Assembly: GCA_029962745.1 (NCBI GenBank)
Contig: CM057171.1
Coordinates: 1,826,135-1,890,134, forward strand
Reading direction: 5' to 3'
Source: Echinometra lucunter
Taxonomy: Eukaryota > Echinodermata > Echinoidea > Camarodonta > Echinometridae
Length of the DNA stretch: 64,000 nucleotides
Made by a program: the position numbers and the translations under genes. The notes beneath the pieces were generated by a model. That model was not told the origin of the DNA. It did no database searches and saw nothing but the letters and a program-made list of their open reading frames with translations. This document shows positions 12,301 through 24,300 of this stretch, piece by piece (the first letter of the stretch is position 1; the number at the start of each line of letters is the position of its first letter).

Positions 12301-15300
12301 AATTATTTTTCTAATAGAAAACAATTTACAAGCTATAAAGGAGTTAAATCTGAAACCATGCCTGTGACCTGTGGAATTGCGCAAGGTAGTATAATTGGTC
12401 CCTTGCTTTTCCTTATATATGTTAATGATATATTAAATACTTCAAAAATATTACATTTCATTCTGTATGCAGATGATACTAACATATTTATTTCACATTC
12501 TGATAAAACACAACTTCAAAATTATGCAAACACTGAATTAAAAAAGGTTTCTACCTGGTTCAAAGCAAATAAACTTTTTCTTAACACTGATAAGACCAAA
12601 TACATGTTTTTCTGTACTAATCACAGTTATCGATCTCAGTTAAATTTTTCAATAAAACTAGACAATGATGCAATAGACAGGGTAAATACTATAAACTTTT
12701 TAGGCGTACACATAGATGATAAGCTCTCTTGGGTTAACCATATAGATCACATCCATGGAAAAGTTAGTATGTGCGTTGGTATGTTATATAAATTACGTAA
12801 TATGCTCCCACTTAAAACCCTCTTTACTTTGTATAATGCCATTATCTTGCCCCATTTGGATTATTGTAGTCTTGTCTGGGGAGGGGCCAGCTCATGTCAT
12901 TTAAACAGATTGATTGTACCTCAAAAGAAAGCAATTCGTCTATGTTCTAACACGCATTATCTTGCCCATACTCCACCTCTATTTAAAACGTTCAACACTG
13001 CCAATTTAACTGATACTATAAAAATAAAGGCAGCACTTTTTATGTTCCGATATATGAATAACTTGTTACCAGCTATTTTCAATAATTATTTTCTTACGGT
13101 TGATAAAAAACATAGTGTTAATACAAGACAGAGAAACAATATATTTGTGCCATATTCACGCTTAAAACTACGACAGACGAACTCTATTAAACACAAAGGG
13201 GCTCAATTTTGGAACAGTCTTAACCCACTACTTAAAAGAATGACCACCGTTACCTCATTTAAGGCTAAAATTAAACAGCATCTTCTTGCCACTTACAAGT
13301 GATTCCTTTAAATTGAACCAAAATTAAACAAACAGTCATATGATATATTTTGTTTTGTCTTGTTTTGTCATGTATTGTAAATATTGTAACTTGTTTCATG
13401 TATTATTTCAATTGCTATTTACTATGTATTTTATTCCTACTATAATTTATTTGCTGTATTTGTATCACTGTAATCTATTTGTCATGGATCCCCCTGCTTT
13501 TCAAGCCTCTGGCTTTTCTAGGGTGTTTGATCCTCACATTTTACAATGGACATATCTACTCATGTGATTTTTTACCTAATAAATAAATTGAATTGAATTG
13601 AATTGAATTGAGAAATTTAATTTTCTTTCAAATATTTTCGTATGAAGATGATGCACCAGGTTGGTTATTTCAAATGATTTTTTTTCAACGGTAAACACAC
13701 ACGGACCATTCACTTTGTACAGTCTTGCTCAGCGGAGGGATCCTCGGCGATTACGCAATGCCACGTAATAAGTCCACTTTCCGAGATTGACGGCCTCTCC
13801 CGGGAAGTGGGGAGTTTCCTTGACTGCTGAAGCACTGAAAATCACGAATAACTAATGCGGCTTATCACTTTCTTTTTCTTTCTTCAAAGATTGCAGTGAC
13901 CTTTAGAAATTAATTCATACATGTATATTATGTTAAAATTTCATTCTTTTCAGTGAACTCTGATGTATATCCATTATGAACATAAAACATCAAATACAGT
14001 ATGAAATGGTGGTGGAATCTTTCATTCTTTATGAATGCTTTGCAGGTTGACTATGACAAGATTGTAGTTGAGAAGTGTGATGATATGATTGATCTCTCAT
14101 TCTTTATGATTGCTTTGCAGGTTGACTATGACATGATTGTAGTTGAGAAGTGTGATGATATGATTGATCTTTCATTATTTATGATTGCTTTGCAGGTTGA
14201 CTATGACATGATTGTAGTTGAGAAGTGTGATGATATGATTGATCTCTCATTCTTTATGATTGCTTTGCAGGTTGACTATGACATGATTGTAGTTGAGAAG
14301 TGTGATGATATGATTGATCTTTCATTCTTTATGAATGCTTTGCAGGTTGACTATGACAAGATTGTAGTTGAGAAGTGTGATGATATGATTGATCTTTCAT
14401 TCTTTATGAATGCTTTGCAGGTTGACTATGACAAGATTGTAGCTGAGAAGTGTGATGATATGATTGATCTTTCATTCTTTATGAATGCTTTGCAGGTTGA
14501 CTATGACAAGATTGTAGTTGAGAAGTGTGATGATATGATTGATCTTTCATTCTTTATGAATGCTTTGCAGGTTGACTATGACATGATTGTAGTTGAGAAG
14601 TGTGATGATATGATTGATCTTTCATTCTTTATGAATGCTTTGCAGGTTGACTATGACAAGTTTGTAGTTGAGAAGTGTGATGATATGATTGATCTTTCAT
14701 TATTTATGAATGCTTTGCAGGTTGACTATGACAAGATTATAGCTGAGAAGTGTGATGATATGATTGATCTTTCATTCTTTATGAATGCTTTGCAGGTTGA
14801 CTATGACAAGATTGTAGCTGAGAAGTGTGATGATATGATTGATCTTTCATTCTTTATGAATGCTTTGCAGGTTGACTATGACATGATTGTAGCTGAGAAG
14901 TGTGATGATATGATTGATCTTTCATTCTTTATGAATGCTTTGCAGGTTGACTATGACAAGATTATAGCTGAGAAGTGTGATGATATGATTGATCTTTCAT
15001 TCTTTATGAATGCTTTGCAGGTTGACTATGACAAGTTTGTAGTTGAGAAGTGTGATGATATGATTGATCTTTCATTATTTATGAATGCTTTGCAGGTTGA
15101 CTATGACAAGATTGTACCTGAGAAGTGTGATGATATGATTGATCTTTCATTCTTTATGAATGCTTTGCAGGTTGACTATGACATGATTGTAGTTGAGAAG
15201 TGTGATGATATGATTGATCTTTCATTCTTTATGAATGCTTTGCAGGTTGACTATGACAAGATTATAGCTGAGAAGTGTGATGATATGATTGATCTTTCAT

Positions 15301-18300
15301 TCTTTATGAATGCTTTGCAGGTTGACCATGACAAGATTATAGCTGAGAAGTGTGATGATATGATTGATCTTTCATTCTTTATGAATGCTTTGCAGGTTGA
15401 CTATGACAAGATTGTACCTGAGAAGTGTGATGATATGATTGATCTTTCATTCTTTATGAATGCTTTGCAGGTTGACTATGACAAGATTATAGCTGAGAAG
15501 TGTGATGATATGATTGATCTTTCATTCTTTATGAATGCTTTGCAGGTTGACTATGACAAGTTTGTAGTTGAGAAGTGTGATGATATGATTGATCTTTCAT
15601 TATTTATGAATGCTTTGCAGGTTGACTATGACAAGATTATAGCTGAGAAGTGTGATGATATGATTGATCTTTCATTCTTTATGAATGCTTTGCAGGTTGA
15701 CTATGACAAGATTGTAGCTGAGAAGTGTGATGATATGATTGATCTTTCATTCTTTATGAATGCTTTGCAGGTTGACTATGACATGATTGTAGTTGAGAAG
15801 TGTGATGATATGATTGATCTTTCATTCTTTATGAATGCTTTGCAGGTTGACTATGACAAGATTATAGCTGAGAAGTGTGATGATATGATTGATCTTTCAT
15901 TCTTTATGAATGCTTTGCAGGTTGACCATGACAAGATTATAGCTGAGAAGTGTGATGATATGATTGATCTTTCATTCTTTATGAATGCTTTGCAGGTTGA
16001 CTATGACAAGATTGTAGTTGAGAAGTGTGATGATATGATTGATCTTTCATTCTTTATGAATGCTTTGCAGGTTGACTATGACAAGATTGTAGCTGAGAAG
16101 TGTGATGATATGATTGATCTTTCATTCTTTATGAATGCTTTGCAGGTTGACTATGACAAGATTATAGCTGAGAAGTGTGATGATATGATTGATCTTTCAT
16201 TCTTTATGAATGCTTTGCAGGTTGACTATGACAAGATTATAGCTGAGAAGTGTGATGATATGATTGATCTTTCATTCTTTATGAATGCTTTGCAGGTTGA
16301 CTATGACAAGATTGTAGTCGAGAAGTGTGATGATATCAATGATCTGAAGAAGAAACTTTCAGAACAAACAGCTGCCAAGAAAGATGAGGTACTTGATTTA
16401 ATTAGAAATTTAACCTGAAGGTTTTGTGCTTTTAAGTTCATGATGTAAATGTGTCCTGCTTCTTTTTCTCCACCCTTTTTATTCATCTCCTCCTTTGTGT
16501 ACCATCATGGTGCAATAAACTAGATAGACATTAGATATTAACCCATTCGTGACAGGAATTATTTAAAGCCTAATTTGATCAGTTTTTATTCTTCAAATTG
16601 GCAACACCAACATTTTTTATTCTATTGCTACATTTTATTCATAAACCGTCATGTATCAGAAATGAATATAAATTGACAGAAATTATGATGATAAGTCATA
16701 AAGTTGCCAATTTGCAGGGGAAAATGGTGATTTTTAAACTTTCTATCACATTGCCAATTTAAGGATTTTAATGCTTATTTTCCTTCAAAAAATTTCAGCA
16801 TCAAACAATGAATATTGATGCAACCAAAATGGGCAAAGTTTGCGTAGAACTTTTTGCTCTTTCTGCTCATGTATTTGGTATGATTTTTAGGCTTTGCATC
16901 AAAAGATATTAGGCCAAACCACAAAATGTGGACCTTTGTCACGAATGGGTTAAGCACAGTGAATAAAGAAATTTGCATAAAAACATGTATTAATCTTACA
17001 TAATTCTATGTTTAGTAGAATGTGCAAAGCCAAGGGAAAGCTGATAGATAAAAAGAAAAGGAAAGAAAGATATGTGACACCTTTGAAAGGGATATTATAG
17101 TCACAATATGTGGGGTTCTGATCTTCGCTGACTCCCGTTGCTTCTACGACGAAAGCTTATCTCTAGATATTGAGTTACATATCAGCGCAAAGGTTACCTA
17201 CTAAGGTCACCAACTTTTATGTGAGTGAAAAATATTGTTGATAATTCTCGGTGCTGCGTGTGTGTTCCTTATTGACTTTATATAACATTTTGCAAGTGCA
17301 GTTTACAGCCGAGGATTTCCGCTTCATCCCAAATGTGGACCCTGCCATATCCCGTAGACTTGGCACTATAATATCCCGTTTACCTGTGTTCCTATCACAT
17401 TGCTTTCAGGAGAACAAAAGGAAGACATTAGAAGATGAGGTTGATGACCTGAAGAAGAAGATTGGAGATGTGGAATCTTCCAGAAATTCTTTAGAAGAAG
17501 AAAACACCAAGAATGAAAAGAAAATGGTATCACTAGATAACCATCTCAAAGAAAAGGTATGCATCAATCACTCCCTCCTGTTATTGCTATCTCTATTAGA
17601 TGTGGAGGCATTAGTGTCTAACTCCTTACAGGGTAAAACTAGCGTGTTATTGCTATCTCTATTAGATGTGGAGGCTTTAGTGTCTAACTCCTGACAGGGT
17701 AAAACTAGCATGATATTGGTATCTTTATTAGATGTGGAGGCATTAGTGTCTAACTCCTTACAGGGTAAAACTAGCGTGTTATTGGTTGTTACTACCTGAT
17801 AGGTGTAGTATGCAACTTTTTATAACATGAGTTAGTTTTCGTAGAAGGGGTTTACGGTTCACTATGTGGTGAGTCCTAAGGGACTTCTTCTTACCTCTCG
17901 CCGACTCAAGCCTCCTCACTCTTCGCCAACTCAATCCTCTCACCTCTTCTGGTTTACAGTCCTTTTTAGGACTTCACCCAGTTTTCGAAACTTTCCTACT
18001 TTTTCGCCTCTCTATTTCACCTCCATCTCTATCCACTTTATCTATAGTCCCTTAGGACCTTCTACGAATATCCGTACCACCATGCAAACCTTCAAACGTC
18101 ATATGCATTAGCTTGTTTTTCATTGGAGAGCCATTGTGGTCACATGTCATATTTGCTTGTTATTTGAATCTGCCTTACATGCCTAGGGTTAATTACTTGG
18201 TTGGCAATTATCGGAAATGCAATGCATATATTGACAAGCTATTAATTGATAATTATATCTGTCATAACTAGAATGTGCACAGTTGATTGGTTTATTGTGC

Positions 18301-21300
18301 ATCATATAATGAAATGAAATTCTTACTGGCCCATGGGGGGTGGGGGGGGGGGGGGTTGATTCTGGGTCCTGTTTCATTGTTTCATAAAACTTGTTGTCAA
18401 TAACAACTGTCAACTATGGCAAATTTGCTCTCGGCCAATCAGATGCAAGGATTTCAGTAGCTTATAACAGGTATTGCAACTTGTTTTGATAAAAAATTTC
18501 ATGAAACAGGGGCCCTGACGTCAGTATAGTAGCACTCTTAATGGCGTCATGAATTTTTTTTTTTTTTTTTTTTTTTGCGCATCCAGATATGGTAATGTCA
18601 TCAATTTGTTGTTGTGCTTTCATTCAAGTAGTGTAATCACTGCCTGCATTTCTCATTTGTGTGAATTAAATAATACAACTATGCATGTAAATTTAGGAAA
18701 GATGATGAATACAAAACCAGATATATACTGCCTCTCTTCGATTGTATGGTTAAAGGCATTGGCTAACATTGTCATGATTTAAAAAAAATCTCATTTTGTT
18801 ACTTAAAAATGGGATAAACATTAGGGTTATAGTGTAAAAATACCAGTGTGAAAGTTTCAGAGCATAATATCCACGGGAAGTATTTTTAAATATTAGAAAT
18901 GTGAACCAATGTTTGAAAAATATACGAGGGTCGGTTGCATAGACCCAACGTAAGGAGTGCGCATGCGCACATGACTCAACGGACCGCACTGTGTGTATTG
19001 ACGTATCACGCGGCGGAAGGCAAGTAACGGTATTTTGGAATTCGTCCAAACGGTCCTCTTAGTTCAGTGTCTCTCGAGACAAAAGCTAATAAAATCGCGG
19101 TTTGCGTCTAATTTACAGCTTTTCCTTCCAAATTATGGTTGGTTTCAGGGTTTTTGAGTATAAATACAAGTACTCATACACATGTTTCATCTTAGTTTGA
19201 GATTTTTTTAAATCAGCTGCTCACAAAGTTAGCCAATGCCTTTAAACTATGGTGCCCTCAGTGACCTCAGAATGCAACCATTTTCCTTCAGGGCTATGTC
19301 CCTCAGAGAAATAGTTGCATTCCCATTGCATCGGGAACCATAGCTTCCAACCAGACTCTCACATTTTGCTGTATTTACAGTTACTATCTGCATTAGATGT
19401 TGACTCATTATGATTGTGCCAGATGAAGGGTTGCTACAAGTACATTCCTTTTAACCCATAGAGGTACAGTGTCACCTTCAGGAGACATTTTTGCAGTATC
19501 TGTTGGTCCAGAATGTTGGGCAGTAGATATCATACATGAGCAGAAAGAGAAAAATGCACTGACAAATTTGAGCCCATTCCCATCGCTGTATGGTGTGGCG
19601 TTCTCGAATTAGAGTAGTTTAAGTGTGACCGATCATTAAACTGTTTAAATTGGCAACGCAGTGAATAATATATAATCACTATTTCTGTGTTCAAATTGGC
19701 AATTTCTGATTCAATTTTACAATTATATTTCATTTTGGTTTATGTTATATCCATATTTTTTTTCAAGCTATGTAAACGTGGAAAAAAATAATTTGTATTG
19801 CCAATTTGAGGATTGAAGATGATTAATTTGGACCTCAAGAAAGCTCTGTACTGCTATGGGTTAAAAAGAGAAGAAAAGAAATTTGAAAACACATTTCTAA
19901 TTTTCTTCTACAACTTGATAGGATGCAGAAATAAGCAAGCTCCAGGCTGATTTGAGAAAGGCAAAGGAGAGGTTACTTGAAGCAGAAAAAGCAGCAAAAA
20001 CTGAGAAGAAAGACCAGAGTCCTACCGCTAACCCTCAGGAGAATATTTCAAAGACTGGTCCTATTACTCCTACTATCAACATGGTTCAGGATAATACCAA
20101 AACACCTAGGACACCAATTAATAGTAAGATTAGCTTTTTGTACAACTACAATAAAATGCAAACACAGCCATTTTATCATATTTTGAGTTACACTACCTGG
20201 GCCCCGTTGCGTAAAACTAACCATTGATGGAAACTTTGCTATCAATAGTAACTTCCATGGGAATGTTGAATTTGATTAGCTGTTGAGCAATGTTATCATG
20301 GTAGTTACCATTGATAGCAGAGTTACCATTAATGGTAAATTTTATGCAACGGGGCCCAGATGGAAATACTTGGAAGGTGTTACTCTTAAGGTGTATTTGA
20401 AATATATGAGAAAATATTGACTCTTCTCCAGCTTTTTGTTTTTGCCATTTCAAATGCCCCCGTGAAGCCTATAGGCATGACATAATGTAATATGTATTGA
20501 ATAAGGATAGGATATGTTTGTCCTATACTTTTAGAATCTCTTTACTGTAACGTTTTAACAGCAGAAAGCATTTTTTTTAGGAATGTGCAGATATGTATAA
20601 TGGTAGGCCATACAGACATTTCACTTAGTCTTGGGGGCAAAACATTTTCAAAGACCTTGAGCGTTTAGAGTATTGGACAAATGAAGTACTGAAGGTCAAA
20701 TGTTTTTTTGTCAGAAAAGAACCATTTATGTATAAAATATATTCATTATCAATATTACACAGTTAATTAATGAGCTGTAGCCCAGTATTCTCACATCTTT
20801 TTATTTGATTTCATGTACAGGGTGTCAGACTTTAGATGATACTTCCTCTAAGAACATGAGAACACCTTTGACTGGTGAGTTTCTATTGCTCTATCATTTA
20901 CATGTATGTTACTCAGACCATTTACGATTATCATTGAGATCAGGCGGGCATTTCATCAAATGTCCTGTCAGTGATTTGTACTGACAAAATTTGTCAGTAA
21001 AAATTTGCCCTCAGCCAATCAGAGGCAAGGATTTCAGTAGCTTATAACAGTTGTTTCTAAAAAGTCACTGACAAAGAGACTTGATGAAACCCTCCCAGGA
21101 CCCCTCTATTATTAGATTTTTAAAATCTCTTTGTGTCACATTTACTTCTACCCTTTTGTTGTTTTGTCTTTTCTCTGCTTAACACACTTTTTCTGTCAAT
21201 CTCTTAATTACATCCTATATCTCATAAGTCAAAGCAGTGACGCCACGCACCACACCACAGCGTAGTATCCTAAAGCAGAACAACGCTGTACGTCTCAAGC

Positions 21301-24300
21301 GCAGTGTGGCCTTCGCTCAGGATAATCAGATGGAAGATGATGATGGGGCTAGCTCTGATTCCTCAACATCACAGCTTATGGAATTTGAAGTAAGACAACT
21401 TTTATTTTAACATCAGGAGAATGAGTATTGATTGTTATGCTGCTGCTTGAGGGAAAATGGGGTTAATTGCACCGAATCATAGACACCAATGATGACTAAA
21501 GCTCATATAAAGGCCCATTGATTCTGTTATGTCTTTAGTAGACATTTGCTTGCATTTCTTTCAGTGGTAGGAAGCTAGTCTGTAGTAGGAAAAGCAAAGT
21601 CTTCAAATATCTTCAAATCAAATATAAATAAAGAAATGTCAAGAAAACATGGCTAAGGAGGGTAGGTTCCTTGAAGGCATGTGGCTTGCCGTGTGTTTGG
21701 GTCACCATAACAGTTCATGTGTACATGAATTATGTGATAATCATGCAACAATCAAGAATTAATCCTCCTTAAAACTATTTTAAAAAAAAGAAGTGAAAAA
21801 AATGCATAAAAGCAGTGATTTCCTAACTTTGGATATTTCTTATGAGTTTCTGAAAAATAAAAAAGATGATTGAATTTTCACAACATTCATCCTTAAAAAG
21901 CGTATGTGTTATTATATAAGAGGAAATAATCAGTCTTGTCCTTTGCCCAATGCAGGTGGAGGAGGTTGAGCAGAGATTGAAGCATACCAACACAGATCGT
22001 CGTGTTCCTAGCCGTGCTGTGACACCGATGCGTATCAGACCGTCTCCTCAAGTCCATCAGATGAACACCTCACAGGGCCATGTTCAGAGATCTCTTACTA
22101 CATCTAACATCAAGGTATGTTGCTTCTTCTTTTGTATTAGGTAGCTTGTCGTTTGGTCCAGACATGACAGTCAGCTCACTATACCAGAGTTGGACTTGGT
22201 TGGATCGAGGGTTGTTTTCTGGCACGCTGATTCATGGGCCACGGAGCCGTTGTATAAAACTTACTATTACAGTAACTTTGCCATCAGTGGCAACTACCAT
22301 AGTAACGCTGCTCAACAGCCAATCAAAATCCAGTATTCCATGAAAGTTACCATTGATGGCAAAGTAACTATAATAGTAAGTTTTATGCAATGGCACTCAG
22401 GTCTAAACAGTGGTCATCGGTGACTGATACTGCTGTGCCAAAAAGCCTTGATGACATTTGAAAAGGAAATGGGTAATGATAGACACAAAAGAAGAAAGGA
22501 AGAGATCAATAAAAAGGAAGTAAGAAAGGAGAGAGGGAGGAAGGATTAAGAAATGGAAGGAAGGAGGGGGAAGGGATAGAAGGATAGAGAAAGGAAATGA
22601 AGGAGGGAGCACAGGAAAGGAAGGAGGGAGAGATGGAAGGATATAGAGAGGGAAGGAAAGAGAGAGAAAGGAAATGAAGGAGGGAGAGATGGAAGGATAT
22701 AGAGAGGGAAGGAAAGAGAGGGAAAGGAAATGAAGGAGGGAGAGATGGAAGGATATAGAGAGGGAAGGAAAGAGAGGGAAAGGAAATGAAGGAGGGAGAG
22801 ATGGAAGGATATAGAGAGGGAAGGAAAAAGAGGGAAGGGAAATGAAGGAGGGAGAGATGGAAGGATATAGAGAGGGAAGGAGAGAGAGGGAAAGGAAATG
22901 AAGGAGGGAGAGATGGAAGGATATAGATAGGGAAGGAAAGAGAGGGAAAGGAAATGAAGGAGGGAGAGATGGAAGGATATAGAGAGGAAGGAAAGAGAGG
23001 GAAAGGAAATGAAGGAGGGAGAGATGGAAGGATATAGAGAGGGAAGGAAAGAGAGAGAAAGGAAAGGAAGGGGGAGAGATGGAAGGATATAGAGAGGGAA
23101 GGAAAGAGAAAGGAAATGAAGGAGGGAGCAAAGGAAAGGAAGAGGGAGAGATGGAAGGATATAGAGAGGGAAGGAAGGAGAGGGAAGGGAAATGAAGGAG
23201 GGAGAGATGGAAGGATATAGAGAGGGAAGGAAAGAGAGAGAAAGGAAATGAAGGAGGGAGCAAAGGAAAGGAAGAGGGAGAGATGGAAGGATATAGAGAG
23301 GGAAGGAAGGAGGGTGAAAGGAAATGAAGGAGGGAGCAAAGGAAAGGAAGGAGGGAGAGAAGGAAAGGAAGGAGGGAGAGATGGAAGGATATAGAGTGGG
23401 AATGAGAGAGGGAGAAAGGGAAAGAAGGAAGTAGAAGGAGAAGGAGCAGGAAAGGGGCTGGAAAAATGATGAGTGGTAGGGGTACATTGAAACCTCGTTA
23501 TAACAAACTCCTCCAGATCAAGGAAATCACCTCTTTATATTGAAACCTTGTTACATCAGGGCTAAAAAAAAGTAAAGAAGTGGGACCGGCGAAATTACCT
23601 TGTTGTAAATTAATGATAGTCTGTTATAACCGTGTTCTTTATAACAAGGTTTCACTGTACCAGCAAAGAAGAGAGAGAGAGAGAGAGCGAGAGATCAGGA
23701 GAGGGCGAGTAGGAGAGGGATAGATGAAAAAATAATTGAAAGAAAGGTTCATTATGCTCAGAATATAAAGTTATGATGTTTTTTTTCTTTTGACAGATGA
23801 TGGAGGACGGTTCATCTCAGAAAGAGAAACAGCTTTACAGTGAACTCTACCCTGAAGTGGAAGCTGGTAAACTTGACAAGAAACAAAAAGTAAGACCCAT
23901 CAAATCATACCTACCAACATGTCAACTGTTCCTATTTAGGGACAGTCCCTACTTTGGGGATCAGGAAAGAGCAATTTTCATCCTTGATGACCCTGTGTCC
24001 CTTTTTTCTGAAAATCTATTTTATATTAATGAATGGGAAATTCATTTGTCCTTATTTCTTGGCTGGCAGGGTTTGCAGGTCTGTTGAATAATGATTATTC
24101 AATCACCTTGCAATGTGAATTTGCAAATCGGGATAATTTAGGTAATACCGGGGAGATCATGCACTCAGAAGTGTGAGGATTTCAATATGATTAAACTTCT
24201 AGCAAAAATTTATGAAAAAGTATCCTAAGTATCCTAAAAAGAAAAACACTGTGGTGCGAAAGAACTTGTCCGGAAAGCAAAAATTAGAATGTCTATTGTG

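Larger units (their letters stand above)
9965..13612 (+). mobile_element. Non-LTR retrotransposon (Jockey/CR1 group), inactivated
   Basis: One near-complete element. A PHD-like finger (CNVC, CDCGDKCHKRC, WSCYQC) starts near 10067, followed by an APE-type endonuclease (ILGDFNFDI, ISDHLPV) and a reverse transcriptase (NYRPISLLPTFSKILERI, IDLSKAFDTLNH, AQGSIIGPLLFLIYVNDI, YADDT). A signal aataaa lies at 13578 and the 3' end is (ttgaa)n at 13587-13611, typical of this group. The reading frame has a TAG at 10595-10597 and a frameshift near 11362-11390, so it is no longer functional, though few lesions imply a fairly recent insertion. It lies in an SYCP1 intron in sense orientation. Confidence 0.9.
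9799..13826. mobile_element. Foldback DNA element with ~150-bp inverted repeats, interrupted by a LINE
   Basis: 9799-9953 is the inverted complement of about 13676-13826 (shared blocks: cttcccgggagaggcc, cctccgctgagcaagact, tccgtgtgtg, gttgaaaaaaa). Both ends begin cagtca. The flanks carry a 5-bp direct repeat, ctgaa, at 9794-9798 and 13827-13831, read as the target duplication. Residual host element of ~70 bp remains at 13613-13675. The superfamily is not clear from the termini. Confidence 0.85.

Noticed and set aside
13340..13567. A separate gene after the LINE reverse transcriptase
   Set aside because: It is the AT-rich LINE 3' untranslated region before aataaa and (ttgaa)n.
14001..16418. 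An 805-codon free-standing gene or a CRISPR-like array
   Set aside because: The frame is the SYCP1 exon array: its last unit continues into a normal exon with a donor. CRISPR is excluded because there are no variable spacers and the host is a eukaryote.
17251..17409. Upstream extension of the SYCP1 exon at 17410 (FTAEDFRFIPNVD)
   Set aside because: It is intronic: a good acceptor at 17401-17409 and the coiled-coil pattern start at 17410.
22403..23487. Three long overlapping minus-strand frames rich in Ser, Pro, Phe and Leu
   Set aside because: They are translations of the 56-bp polypurine minisatellite in all three frames; no start context, splice sites or domain.
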